Both the position numbers and the translations under genes were made by a program. From Streptomyces sp. NBC_01296 (GTDB taxonomy: Bacteria > Actinomycetota > Actinomycetes > Streptomycetales > Streptomycetaceae), in NCBI RefSeq assembly GCF_035984415.1, contig NZ_CP130720.1, positions 5,208,001 through 5,272,000 on the forward strand: a stretch of DNA of 64,000 bases, read 5' to 3'. The notes beneath the pieces were generated by a model that was given only the letters and a program-made list of their open reading frames with translations, was not told the origin of the DNA and ran no database searches. Of this stretch, positions 1 through 8,941 are shown piece by piece. The first letter of the stretch is position 1. Every line of letters begins with the position of its first letter.

Positions 1-46
1 TGCGACGCTACGCGCGTTCTCGGGGATCCGCCCGTCGAGGTCGCGC

Positions 47-898
47 TCAGACCGATTCGCCGGGGGCGCCGTCGCGCAGCTTCGACAGGTCCAGGACGTC
101 CGCGCCTTCCGGCAGGGCCGTGTCGACCGGAGCACCGAAGGCGGAGAAGAGGATCTCTCCGGACGCGTCCCCCGAAATCGTGGACTTGAGCAGGTACGGG
201 GTGCCCTGGGCGGCTATGTAGTCGATCTCCGTACCCTCCTTGGCCGCCGAGGTGATCGTCAGCGCCTGCTTGCCGTCGATGGCGACCGTCTCGCCCTTGC
301 GGGCCAGCGGGCTGGGCTTGCTGCCGCCGCCCGTCAGCTTGCCCAGGTCGCAGACGTGCGCGATCGAAGTGGCCTCGGGATCGGAGAGCGGCATCTTCAG
401 CCAGCGGTCGGCGAGCATGGTGACCATCGCATCCGTCTGCTTCTTGGGGGTGTGCTTCTTCGCGGCCACGGCCCGCCAGTAGTCGGCGTCCCCCTTGAAA
501 TGCATGAGGTCGGTGGACTTGATGAGGTCCACCTTGCCCATTCCCTCGTACCGGATCGCGCCGTTGCAGTCGTTCTTCCTGTCGAGGGAGAGATCGAACT
601 CCACCTGCCGGGCGTCGTCGTGCATCTTGGCGACGACGTGCGCCGACTCGACCTTGCGCATGGCCTCGTACGACTGGCTCAGGATCTCGGCGCCCGACAG
701 GTCGGCGAGCACGCCGGTGCTCTTGTCCTTGCCCTTGGCCGTCGGCGACGGCGTGGCCCCGCCCGGGGCCTGCTCGGCGGCGCGGGCCGCCCTGCCGATG
801 TCGGCGGCCTTGCCCCCGCCCCCCGGCAGGCAGCCCGTCGTCAGCCCGAAAAGGGCCGTCGTGGCCAGTACCGACGCACCGATGGTCCGGCTCCGCAT
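47..898 (-). CDS. Secreted lipoprotein, LppX/LprG-like
   Basis: The protein has 283 residues and begins with an export signal ending in the lipobox LTTGC, so it should be lipid-anchored on the outer face of the membrane. A Pro/Thr/Ala-rich linker follows, then a globular domain that resembles the mycobacterial LppX/LprG-type lipoproteins and Streptomyces proteins of unknown ligand. The start chosen is the ATG at 896-898, because a run of G residues (GGGGGG) lies a few bases upstream; an in-frame ATG 24 bp earlier lacks a ribosome site. It is transcribed divergently from the membrane protein/kinase pair. Its ligand cannot be read from the sequence. The lipoprotein call is firm; the fold assignment is a guess. 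Confidence 0.85.
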   Translation of the reverse strand: MRSRTIGASVLATTALFGLTTGCLPGGGGKAADIGRAARAAEQAPGGATPSPTAKGKDKSTGVLADLSGAEILSQSYEAMRKVESAHVVAKMHDDARQVEFDLSLDRKNDCNGAIRYEGMGKVDLIKSTDLMHFKGDADYWRAVAAKKHTPKKQTDAMVTMLADRWLKMPLSDPEATSIAHVCDLGKLTGGGSKPSPLARKGETVAIDGKQALTITSAAKEGTEIDYIAAQGTPYLLKSTISGDASGEILFSAFGAPVDTALPEGADVLDLSKLRDGAPGESV

Positions 899-1110
899 GT
901 GGATTCCCCCCTGGAACAACAACTCGACTGCCGAGGGTAGTCGCCGCCGGTCAGGGGGCCTCGACGATTTCCGCCCCGGCGGCGCGGCCCGCGGCGGCCG
1001 GAGGTGTGCGGCGACCCTGCAACGGTTGCGCGCATCCCCTCACTGGCGGCCGGAAACGCTGTATACGCTCAGACCCGAAACTTCGTCGACACGGTCCGTC
1101 AGGAGCAGCG

Positions 1111-1752
1111 ATGCACGGCCCCGGCCTCCCGCCGCAGCAAGGCCCCCAGCCCAGTACCGGGGGAATCGTGGCACTGCGCGTGCTGTTCGCCCTGCTGCCC
1201 GTCCTGAGCTGCGGCTTCCTGGCCTGGGGCACGATGCTGCGGCTCGCGGTCGTCACCCGCAAGCCCCGGGACTGGTGGCTGCTGGCCGTCAACTGCGCGC
1301 TCAGCGTCGCCTGGATCGCGCTGATCGGCGCCGACCCGACGCCCAACACCGACGGCTGGCAGGGCAATACCGGAGCCTTCGGCATCATCATCACCGGCTT
1401 CCTGACCTGCGTGTACTTCCTCGTCGCCGACATCCGCCACTACGGATCCCGGGCGGCGGCCGTCCCGACCGCCCCCTGGTACCCGGCGCAGCCCGCGCCG
1501 TACGTTCCGCCGCAGCAGCAGGCCCGCCCGGCGTACGGATACCCGCCGGCCCAGCAGCACACCCCGACCCCGACGCCGACCCCGGCCCCCGCACCGGCTC
1601 CCGGGCCGGCCACCCCGCCGCGGATCGGACAGGTGCGCGCCGAGCTCGACGAGCTGAGCGAACTGCTGCGCAAGCAGACGCCGCACCCGCACCCGAACCC
1701 GCAGGCGAACCCGAACACGCCCGGCAACGAGGGTGAGGGCCCGGCCCGGTGA
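1111..1752 (+). CDS. Membrane protein coupled to Ser/Thr kinase
   Basis: The protein has 213 residues. An N-terminal Pro/Gln-rich stretch is followed by about three hydrophobic segments (roughly residues 20-45, 53-72 and 85-108). A cytoplasm-type tail comes next, very rich in Pro and Thr-Pro repeats, ending in a short helical stretch (QVRAELDELSELLRKQ) and a Pro/Asn-rich end. The ATG at 1111 has AGGAG eight bases upstream. Its stop overlaps the GTG start of the kinase gene (GTGA), so the two are translationally coupled and probably work together. I do not recognise a named family. It could be a membrane partner or substrate of the kinase; the helical stretch and Thr residues in the tail would suit that, but this is inference. 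Confidence 0.82.
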   Translation: MHGPGLPPQQGPQPSTGGIVALRVLFALLPVLSCGFLAWGTMLRLAVVTRKPRDWWLLAVNCALSVAWIALIGADPTPNTDGWQGNTGAFGIIITGFLTCVYFLVADIRHYGSRAAAVPTAPWYPAQPAPYVPPQQQARPAYGYPPAQQHTPTPTPTPAPAPAPGPATPPRIGQVRAELDELSELLRKQTPHPHPNPQANPNTPGNEGEGPAR

Positions 1753-3260
1753 CGGACGACGACCGGATCATCGGCGAGCGCTACCAGCTCGCCTCGATCC
1801 TCGGACAGGGCGGCATGGGCCAGGTCTGGACGGCGTACGACCAGCGGCTGGACCGCCGCGTCGCCGTCAAGCTGCTGCGCCCCGACAAGGTGGCCGGCCC
1901 CGGCTCCGTCGCCGACGAGCTGCGCCGCCGCTTCGTGCGCGAATGCCGGGTCACGGCCCAGGTGGACCACCCGGGCCTGGTCACCGTCCACGACGCGGGC
2001 AGTGACGGCGACGAGCTGTTCCTCGTCATGGGCTACGTCGAGGGCACCGACCTCGCCGACCACCTCGCCCAGCACGACCCGTACCCCTGGCCGTGGGCGG
2101 TCGCCGTGGTCGCGCAGCTGTGCGGCGTGCTGTCGGCCGTGCACGCGGTGCCGATCGTGCACCGCGACCTGAAGCCGCGCAACGTGATGATCCGCCCGGA
2201 CGGCACCGTGCTGGTCCTCGACCTCGGTGTCGCCTCGGTGATGGACACCGACACCACCCGCCTCACCAGCACCGGCACCCCGATCGGCAGCCCGGCGTAC
2301 ATGGCGCCCGAGCAGGCGATGGGCGGCGCGGTGGGCCCCCACACCGACCTCTACGCGCTCGGCGTGCTGCTGTACGAACTCCTCAGCGGCAACGTCCCGT
2401 TCGCCGGGTCCACCGCACTCGGCGTACTGCACCGCCACCTGTACGAGCCGCCGGTCCCGGTCCGCAGGATGCGCCCCGAGATCCCGCACCAGCTCGAGGC
2501 GGTCCTGCTCCACCTGCTCGCGAAGGACCCGCAGGACCGGCCCGCCTCCGCACAGCACGTGTACGAGGCCCTCGCGTCGCTGCTGCCCAAGGAGGGCACG
2601 CCGGCGGGCACGCTCGACCCGACCCGCCCCTTCCTGCGCCCCCACGCCCCCTGGCCGGACCGCGCCTCCACCATCCCGCCGCAGCCGACCGTCCCGCCGA
2701 CGCCGCCCCGCAAGCCGGACATCCCGGCCGCGGTGGACGAGGCCCGCAGCCTCCTGGACGAGGGCCGCCTCACCCAGGCCGTGGACATCCTCGGCGGGAT
2801 CCTCCCGGCCGCGGAGGCCGAGCACGGCGAGCACTCACCGGTGGTCCGCTCGCTGCGCAAGCAGTACGCCGCCACGCTGATGGACGACGGCCAGTACCGC
2901 CGAGCCCTGCCCGAACTGCGCCGCCTCGCCGACGAGTTCCCGGCCGGCGACCCGCAGTCCCTGCGGTTCCGCTACGACGCGGCCCAGTGCCTGGAGCAGC
3001 TCGGCGCCCCCGGGGCCGCCCTGGCCGAATACCGCTCCCTGCTCCCGCTGTTCGAGAACCACTACGCCAACCCGGACCCCGGCCTCCCGTTGGAGGTCCG
3101 CCGCCGGATAGCCCAGCTGCTGCTCTCCATGGGCGACCGCCCCGCGGCCCACGACACCCTGGCCCGCCTCCTGTTCGACGCGGAGCGCGTCCACGGCCCG
3201 GCGCACCCCTTCTCGACCGAGGTCCGCCGCACCCTGCACTGGCTCAGCCAGGTCCGCTGA
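1749..3260 (+). CDS. Serine/threonine protein kinase with TPR-like tail
   Basis: The protein has 503 residues. The kinase domain occupies about residues 10-275: glycine loop GQGGMG (19-24), ATP-anchoring Lys41 in VAVK, catalytic HRDLKPRN (138-145), DLG (158-160) in place of DFG, and the APE-type motif in GSPAYMAPEQ. A Pro-rich linker follows, then a helical repeat region (about 330-500) with alternating Ala/Leu-rich helices like tetratricopeptide repeats. No membrane segment is visible, unlike PknB-type receptors with PASTA domains, so membrane contact could come from the preceding coupled membrane protein. The 3' end overlaps the convergent membrane-protein gene by 17 bp. The substrate is unknown. 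Confidence 0.93.
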   Translation: MTDDDRIIGERYQLASILGQGGMGQVWTAYDQRLDRRVAVKLLRPDKVAGPGSVADELRRRFVRECRVTAQVDHPGLVTVHDAGSDGDELFLVMGYVEGTDLADHLAQHDPYPWPWAVAVVAQLCGVLSAVHAVPIVHRDLKPRNVMIRPDGTVLVLDLGVASVMDTDTTRLTSTGTPIGSPAYMAPEQAMGGAVGPHTDLYALGVLLYELLSGNVPFAGSTALGVLHRHLYEPPVPVRRMRPEIPHQLEAVLLHLLAKDPQDRPASAQHVYEALASLLPKEGTPAGTLDPTRPFLRPHAPWPDRASTIPPQPTVPPTPPRKPDIPAAVDEARSLLDEGRLTQAVDILGGILPAAEAEHGEHSPVVRSLRKQYAATLMDDGQYRRALPELRRLADEFPAGDPQSLRFRYDAAQCLEQLGAPGAALAEYRSLLPLFENHYANPDPGLPLEVRRRIAQLLLSMGDRPAAHDTLARLLFDAERVHGPAHPFSTEVRRTLHWLSQVR

Positions 3261-5700
3261 CGCCCGCGGCCCGGGCCCCGGTCGCGGCGAGCTCCGCGGA
3301 GGCGTCGGCCTCCCGGGTGCCCGGCACGTCCGGTCGGCCGCTCCGGGGCCTGCGGCGCCGCTGCGCCGCGAGGAACGCGCCCAGCAGCAGGAGGGCCGTT
3401 CCCGCGACGGCCGTGCCCGGGAGGAGCCCCGGGGGGCGGAACGAGCAGCTGATCGTGGTGGTGCCCGGGGTCACCGGGACGGAGACCAGGCCCAGGTACG
3501 GCGTCGCCGGGCGGTCGTTGCAGGTCCAGCCCGCGATCGCCGGGGACGAGAGGACCGCCGTGCCCGTGGTGCCCGCCGGGACGGTGGCGCGCACGGTCGA
3601 CGAGCCGACCCGCAGGGACGTCGGCGCCGTCGCGCGGAGCGCGGCCACCGCCGGGTCCAGGCGGGCGCGGTCCAGGCAGGACAGGGCCCAGCGCGGGGGC
3701 GCGGCAGCGTCGAAGACCAGCGCCGAAGAGGCCCCCCGGGAGGCGCCCAGCGGCTGGAGGGCCGCCCGGTTGCGGGGGGAGTTGCCGTTCAGCCGGAAGG
3801 CGGGGCCGTCCGCGAGGCGGGCCGTCGCGTTGTACTCCGGGGCCCACAGGTAGGCCTCCGTGCCCGCGCGGCACACCCCGGGGGAGACGGGGTCCTCGTA
3901 CACCCGGGCGCCCAGCAGGAGTTCCTGGTCGGCGAAGGGCGGCCCGTCGCCGTCGGCGTACGACGGCGTGGGCCCCGGCGGACGGATCGTGATCAGAGGG
4001 GGCACCTGGGCGCGGCCGATCGTGCCGTCCGGCCGCAGGCGGGCGCCGACGGCGAAGACGGCGTCCGTCACCGGGTTGTCGATGCTCTGCACGTTGCGCC
4101 CGCGCGAGGTCCAGCCCGCCCCGAGGGCCACCATCGTCCGCGTGAACACGTCGGGGGTGTGGCTGCTGTAGTACGCGCCGCCCTCCCCGCCCAGCAGCAG
4201 CGGATCGTTGCCCGACAGCGCCGGCCGGCTCGGGTCCGTGCGGTACGCCGGCCAGCCCTCGGCGCCGGCCAGGGCCTCGGCGCGCGCCGTGTGGGCCGCC
4301 CCCCACGAGGGGTAGTCGTCCAGGCCGCCCAACTTGCCCTTGTGCCCGAACGCCGTCGTCGCGGCGGCCTGGCCGACCAGCACCAGCGCCAGCACCCCGG
4401 CCGCCGGGAGGACCAGCCTGCGGTGGCGCAGGCACCACCAGGCCGCCGCCGCGAGCGCGAGCCCGCCGCAGAACAGGGCGAACCCCCACGTCGTCGCCAG
4501 CGTGCTGCCGCTCGCCGCCACGGCCGCCGCGGCCAGCACCGCCGCCCCGCCCGCCAGCGCCCGCGGCCCGGGCAGCCCGGCCGTCGCGAGCCCGGTCCAC
4601 GCGGCGATCACGGCCACCCCGGCCAGCACGAACGTCTGCCGGTACGGGCTTCCGTTCGGGGTCGCGAACACGTGCCAGGCCAGGTGCGTCGGCGTCCACT
4701 GGAAGGAGAGCAGGACGGCCGCCGTCAGCCCCGCCCACCCCAGGCGGGTGGCCGGCGGCACCGCCCGGTGGAACGGCAGGGCCGCCACCAGCAGCAGCGT
4801 GCCCGTACCCACGAAGAGCGCCGGCGAGGAGAAGGAGTACGTGGCGGGCAGGACCCGCGCGAACACGTCCGGCCAGGACACCGGCGCGAACTGCCGCGTC
4901 CACCCCGGGTACGCCTGCTTCGAGCTCAGGAAGAGGGGGACCAGCACCGGGGCGGAGACCGCGATGCCCAGCAGGGTCGTCCCCGCCCCGCGGACGAGCA
5001 CCCGCAGCCGCTCCCGTACCCCCTGGCGCGTCAGCACCACCCGCAACAGGAGCACCAGCGCCGCGCCCAGCGTCGCCATGTAGGCCGTGTAGAAGTTCGC
5101 CGTCCAGCACACCGCCACCACGAGGACGGCGACCGCCGGCCGGCGCCCCCGCAGCGCCCATTCACCCGTCAGACACAGGAGCGGGAACGCGATCAGCCCG
5201 TCCAGCCACATCGGGTTGTACGAGGCCTCGATCACCGACCAGCCGCACAGCGCGTACGAGGCCGCCAGCAGCCCCGCCGCCCACCAGGGCCCGCGGCGCA
5301 GCGTACGCAGCAGCCAGGCCATCGCCGCCGCGGCGGCGGCCATCTTCAGCACGGTGACCACGTACACGGCGAGGTCGATGTCCTCGCGCGGGAACAGGCC
5401 GACGAGCACCGCGAACGGGCTCGAGAGGTAGGTGCCGAAATCGGGCAGGAAGCTCGTGCCGTAGCCGGACTGCCAGTTGAGCAGCAGCCCGCCCTGCGCC
5501 CGCCCGTGCAGGAGGTCCCACAGGTGGGCGTGGAAGGGGACGAACTGGTTCCCGAGGTCGTTGATGCTGCGGTGGCGGTGCCCGTACGGGAACACGCGGG
5601 CGGCCGCGTCCCCGGCGCACACGGCCACCACCGTGATCAGGGCGGCGAGGGCCGAGCCGTGCAGGCTCCGGCGGCGCGGCGAGCGGTGCGGTGTCGACAT
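3244..5700 (-). CDS. YfhO-family polytopic membrane protein
   Basis: The protein has 818 residues with many hydrophobic segments over roughly its first 470 residues, a long extracytoplasmic region (about 480-760) and a final hydrophobic segment near the C-terminus before an Arg-rich tail. The N-terminal region (SINDLGNQFVPFHAHLWDLL, then GYGTSFLPDFGTYLSSPF) is typical of the YfhO family, GT-C-fold-like proteins linked in Firmicutes to glycosylation of cell-envelope polymers. The start chosen is the ATG at 5698-5700; upstream in-frame sequence looks non-coding. It converges with the kinase gene, overlapping its end by 17 bp. The role in envelope sugar transfer is inferred from the family. Confidence 0.88.
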   Translation of the reverse strand: MSTPHRSPRRRSLHGSALAALITVVAVCAGDAAARVFPYGHRHRSINDLGNQFVPFHAHLWDLLHGRAQGGLLLNWQSGYGTSFLPDFGTYLSSPFAVLVGLFPREDIDLAVYVVTVLKMAAAAAAMAWLLRTLRRGPWWAAGLLAASYALCGWSVIEASYNPMWLDGLIAFPLLCLTGEWALRGRRPAVAVLVVAVCWTANFYTAYMATLGAALVLLLRVVLTRQGVRERLRVLVRGAGTTLLGIAVSAPVLVPLFLSSKQAYPGWTRQFAPVSWPDVFARVLPATYSFSSPALFVGTGTLLLVAALPFHRAVPPATRLGWAGLTAAVLLSFQWTPTHLAWHVFATPNGSPYRQTFVLAGVAVIAAWTGLATAGLPGPRALAGGAAVLAAAAVAASGSTLATTWGFALFCGGLALAAAAWWCLRHRRLVLPAAGVLALVLVGQAAATTAFGHKGKLGGLDDYPSWGAAHTARAEALAGAEGWPAYRTDPSRPALSGNDPLLLGGEGGAYYSSHTPDVFTRTMVALGAGWTSRGRNVQSIDNPVTDAVFAVGARLRPDGTIGRAQVPPLITIRPPGPTPSYADGDGPPFADQELLLGARVYEDPVSPGVCRAGTEAYLWAPEYNATARLADGPAFRLNGNSPRNRAALQPLGASRGASSALVFDAAAPPRWALSCLDRARLDPAVAALRATAPTSLRVGSSTVRATVPAGTTGTAVLSSPAIAGWTCNDRPATPYLGLVSVPVTPGTTTISCSFRPPGLLPGTAVAGTALLLLGAFLAAQRRRRPRSGRPDVPGTREADASAELAATGARAAGVSGPG

Positions 5701-5892
5701 GGTGGGCCGACTTTGGCAGCGCCGGTGGACCAAAGGGTGGCCGGGGGGTGGCGGTGACATCAACAGACGCGTACCCCAACACCCCGGGAATCGTTGGTCG
5801 AAGCGGTGGCTCGGAACCGCTTGACTGCATACCATCGATCACCGCACGGCCCTTGTGCACCGACGCACAATCTCCCGGCCCTGGAGGCTCCT

Positions 5893-6519
5893 TTGCACCG
5901 TCGCACAGCGCTCTCCGTCTCCGCCGCCCTGCTCGCGGCGGCCCCCCTGCTGTCCGCCTGCTCGGGTCAGGCCCGCCCCGGCACCGCGGCCGTCGTCGGC
6001 GGCGAACGGATCACCACCTCCGCGCTCCAGGCCCAGGTGGGCGACGTCCGCGCGGCGCAGAACGAGTCCGGGCCGACCGCCGCGCAGCTCATCCAGGCCT
6101 CGCCCGGCCTGGAGCGCGTCAAGCTCAACAAGATGATCCAGACCGTCGTCCTGGAACGCGCCGCGAAGGAGGCGGGCGTGAGCGTCGGCGAGAAGGAGGT
6201 CCAGGACTTCCGCACGGCCCAGCTGGAGAAGGCCGGCGGCAGCGAGAAGCTGGCCGCGGCCGCCCTCGAGCAGGCCCAGCTGGCGCCCGGCCAGCTCGAT
6301 GCCGACGCCCGCTTCAAGCTGCTGCGCGACAAGCTCTTCGACCACTACGGCAGCCAGGACAAGGCCGTCGAGAAGCTCGCTTCCGCCGCGAAGGCGCTGC
6401 ACATCGAGGTGAACCCGCGCTACGGCGTCTGGGACGCGCAGCAGATCGTGCTCGGCGACCAGGACACCCCCTGGATCGTCCAGCGGACCCGGCCCGAGCA
6501 GGCCCCCGCCGGAGCCTGA
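5893..6519 (+). CDS. Lipoprotein with SurA N-terminal-like domain
   Basis: The protein has 208 residues. It is read from a TTG start at 5893 with GGAGG just upstream; no ATG or GTG lies near the signal peptide. The signal peptide ends in the lipobox LLSAC, so this is a predicted lipoprotein. After PGTAAVVGGERITTSALQAQ comes an all-helical domain resembling the N-terminal chaperone part of SurA/PrsA-type parvulins, but no parvulin catalytic domain follows. It sits 53 bp upstream of mazG in the same direction, separated by a dispersed GC-rich repeat. A chaperone role at the outer face of the membrane is inferred. Confidence 0.86.
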   Translation: MHRRTALSVSAALLAAAPLLSACSGQARPGTAAVVGGERITTSALQAQVGDVRAAQNESGPTAAQLIQASPGLERVKLNKMIQTVVLERAAKEAGVSVGEKEVQDFRTAQLEKAGGSEKLAAAALEQAQLAPGQLDADARFKLLRDKLFDHYGSQDKAVEKLASAAKALHIEVNPRYGVWDAQQIVLGDQDTPWIVQRTRPEQAPAGA

Positions 6520-6523
6520 GCCG

Positions 6524-6557
6524 CCTGGGGGCACCCCCGGCCGGAGGCTGGGGGAGG
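6524..6557. repeat. Dispersed GC-rich intergenic repeat
   Basis: A short self-complementary segment (GGGGGCACCCCC core followed by a GGCTGGGGGAGG end) lies between the SurA-like lipoprotein and mazG. Near-identical elements are, from general knowledge, scattered between genes in many Streptomyces genomes. It abuts the mazG ribosome site. Its function is unknown. Confidence 0.55.
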
Positions 6558-6572
6558 AGGTAGGTTCGGAGG

Positions 6573-7607
6573 GTGAACGACCACGCCGCCGAACCCGCCC
6601 CCGCCGTGCCCGCCGCCGGTCCTGCCGCTGCCGGCGACACCGCCGCCGGCCGGATCGTCCTGCTGACCGCCAGCCACCGGGTCGCCCCCGGCCTGCTGTC
6701 CTGGCCCGCCTGGCAGAGCCTGCACGCCGCGGACCGGGTGCTGTGCGCCGACCCGGGCCACCCGCAGCTGCCGTACCTGCGCGAGGCGGGCGTCGACGTC
6801 GCGCACGAGACCCCGGACGCGCACGCGCTGGTCGAGGCCTGCGCCGGCGGCCGCACGATCGTGGTGATCCCGGGCGGCGAGGGCGACCAGCGGCTCACCG
6901 ACGGACTGGCCCGGCTCGCCGGCTCCGGCCGCGTCGACATGCCCGACCTCGAGCTGCTGCCCGGCTCCTACGATCTGCCCGGCGCCCGCCTGCTCGACCT
7001 CGTCCAGGTGATGGACCGGGTCCGCCGGGAATGCCCCTGGACCTCGCGCCAGACCCACGAGGGACTGGTCAAGTACGCCACGGAGGAGGCGTACGAGCTG
7101 GTCGAGGCCATCGAGGACGGGGACCGCGAGGCGCTGCGCGAGGAGCTCGGCGACGTACTCCTCCAGGTCGTCTTCCACGCGCGCATCGCCGAGGAAGGCC
7201 GTCCCGGCGACGGCGCAGAGCCGTTCTCCATCGACGACGTGGCCGGCAGCCTCGTCGAGAAGCTGATCCACCGGCACCCGCACGTCTTCGGGGACGCGGA
7301 CGCGCAGACCCCGGAGGACGTCAGCGCGCACTGGCAGCGCACCAAGGCGGTCGAGAAGCAGCGGGAGTCGGTCACCGACGGGATCCCGCTGGCCCAGCCC
7401 GGTCTCGCGCTCGCGGCCAAGCTCGCCGGCCGGGTCCGCACGGGCGGCGTGCCCGTGGAGCTGCCCCGCGGCGAGGGCATCGGGTACGAACTGCTGGAAC
7501 TGGCGGCGCGCGCCGAGGCGGCGGGCGTCGACCCCGAGACCGCGCTGCGCGCCGCGGCCCGCGTCTACCGGGACGCGATCCGCGCCGCCGAGGGCGTCGG
7601 CGAGTAG
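6573..7607 (+). CDS. mazG: Nucleoside triphosphate pyrophosphohydrolase MazG
   Basis: The protein has 344 residues. The C-terminal half carries the MazG helices with the metal-binding pattern EEAYELVEAI followed by EELGDVLLQVVFHARI. These coordinate Mg and hydrolyse (d)NTPs to NMP and pyrophosphate, clearing aberrant nucleotides or lowering alarmone levels. The N-terminal 130 or so residues look like a degenerate tetrapyrrole-methylase-type domain (IVVIPGGEGDQRLTDGLARL), an arrangement common in actinobacterial MazG. The GTG start has GGAGG about four bases upstream. It converges on the flavohemoprotein gene with only 7 bp between stops. Confidence 0.92.
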   Translation: MNDHAAEPAPAVPAAGPAAAGDTAAGRIVLLTASHRVAPGLLSWPAWQSLHAADRVLCADPGHPQLPYLREAGVDVAHETPDAHALVEACAGGRTIVVIPGGEGDQRLTDGLARLAGSGRVDMPDLELLPGSYDLPGARLLDLVQVMDRVRRECPWTSRQTHEGLVKYATEEAYELVEAIEDGDREALREELGDVLLQVVFHARIAEEGRPGDGAEPFSIDDVAGSLVEKLIHRHPHVFGDADAQTPEDVSAHWQRTKAVEKQRESVTDGIPLAQPGLALAAKLAGRVRTGGVPVELPRGEGIGYELLELAARAEAAGVDPETALRAAARVYRDAIRAAEGVGE

Positions 7608-7614
7608 CGCATGC

Positions 7615-8826
7615 CTAGCGGGGCGCGCGCCCCGACGGGTTGTGCCAGTGCGGTGCGGGGCGGCCCAGGAACCACTCCCCGAAGCCCAGGGGACGGCCGT
7701 TCGGGCCGTGGCCCGTGCCGGCGGCGGGTACGGAGTCGTGGAAGATCCGCCCGGGGAGGGCGCCGAGCTCCCGGAGCACGTACGCGGTCTCGTCGATGAA
7801 CGGCGGCGGGCCGCTGAGGTAGACGTCCTGGTCGGGCCAGAGCGCCCGGTGGCCGAGCGCGGTCGCGAGCCGCCCGGTGGCCTGGTTGCGGTGCTGCCCG
7901 GGGGCGGGCGTGATGTAGGTGACGCCGAGCCAGCCGAAGGCGGCGGCGTACTCGTCGATCAGCGGCCGGTCGTAGAGGTGGGCGGCGTCCCGGGCGACGA
8001 CGAAGAGCCGTACGTCCTGATCGGGGGGCTGCCCGGCGAGCTCCTCGAGCATGGCCCGGATCGGGGCCCAGCCGGTGCCCGCCGCGATGAGGCTGACCGG
8101 CCGGTCGGCGCGGCGGAAGGTCAGCTGCCCGCCGGCCGCGCCGAGCCGCAGCATCTCGCCGGGCCGGGCCTCGCGGACCAGGGCGGTACTGAGCCGGCCC
8201 TGCTCGATGCGGCTGACGTGCAGGTCGAGGGTGTCGTCCGGGCGCGGGGCGTTCCCCAGGGAGTACGTGCGCCAGATCCTCGGGACCCGCTCGCTGCTCA
8301 CGCTCACGTACTGGCCGGGGAGATAGGGGAAGGGGGCGTGCGGGCGCAGGGTCAGCACCGCCATGTCCTGCCCGTACTGGAGGTGGCGCACGATCTCGGC
8401 GTCCCACCACGGCGGGTCCTCGCTCGAAGCGGCTCCTTCCATCATGGCGTCGGCGACCACCTGGTACGCCTCGGACCAGGCCTTCTCCACGCCCGGGGTC
8501 CAGGCCTCGCCGGAGGTCCGGGCGAGCGCGGCGAGCAGGCTGGAGCCGACGGCCGCGTAGTGCTCGGGCCTGGCGAGGAACTTGCGGTGGTCGCGGCCGA
8601 GGTCGTGGAGATAGGGGAGGAGGCCCTCGTCGTCCATGTGGGCGACCACGTGGGTCAGTGCGGCGAAGAGCCGGTCGCGCTGGCGTTCCATGTCTTCGGA
8701 GGAGGCCGGGAAGAGCTCACGGATCCCGGGGTTGTGCCAGAAGAGGTGGGAGTAGAAGTACTTGACCGCGTGCTCGGCCCTTCTCTCCACCACCGCGAAA
8801 CTGCTCTTCAAGATCCTCGCATCCAC
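7615..8826 (-). CDS. Flavohemoprotein-like globin/FAD/NAD(P) oxidoreductase
   Basis: The protein has 403 residues. The N-terminal globin domain has the proximal-His region DHRKFLARPEHYAAVGSSLL, as in Hmp. A ferredoxin-reductase module follows, with FAD motif RTYSLGN, NAD(P)-binding AAGTGWAPIRAML, and a C-terminal VYLSGPPPFIDE motif. Such proteins oxidise NO to nitrate using O2 and NAD(P)H. The start is uncertain: I chose the GTG at 8826 because the globin begins there (VDARILKSSF), leaving a 115-bp divergent promoter region to the P450 gene. An ATG at 8904 would add 26 residues of atypical sequence. The C-terminal extension after the reductase motif is longer than in E. coli Hmp. Confidence 0.9.
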   Translation of the reverse strand: MDARILKSSFAVVERRAEHAVKYFYSHLFWHNPGIRELFPASSEDMERQRDRLFAALTHVVAHMDDEGLLPYLHDLGRDHRKFLARPEHYAAVGSSLLAALARTSGEAWTPGVEKAWSEAYQVVADAMMEGAASSEDPPWWDAEIVRHLQYGQDMAVLTLRPHAPFPYLPGQYVSVSSERVPRIWRTYSLGNAPRPDDTLDLHVSRIEQGRLSTALVREARPGEMLRLGAAGGQLTFRRADRPVSLIAAGTGWAPIRAMLEELAGQPPDQDVRLFVVARDAAHLYDRPLIDEYAAAFGWLGVTYITPAPGQHRNQATGRLATALGHRALWPDQDVYLSGPPPFIDETAYVLRELGALPGRIFHDSVPAAGTGHGPNGRPLGFGEWFLGRPAPHWHNPSGRAPR

Positions 8827-8941
8827 AGAACCGAAAGTAGGAGGACCGGGGAACGCGAGGTCAAGCGATGGCGGATCTACGGACAGCCGCGGCGAACGAC
8901 CCATATGGGATGGCGGCCTGCCCGCGGGATACGGTCAGCGG

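Noticed and set aside
1889..2240. Kinase with DLG instead of DFG as a possible pseudokinase
   Set aside because: The glycine loop, Lys41, HRDLKPRN and the Asp of DLG are all present; DLG occurs in active bacterial kinases.
1440..2834. Minus-strand 464-residue frame opposite the kinase
   Set aside because: Its composition is an artefact of the kinase codons (His/Arg/Val/Gly-rich) and it has no motif.
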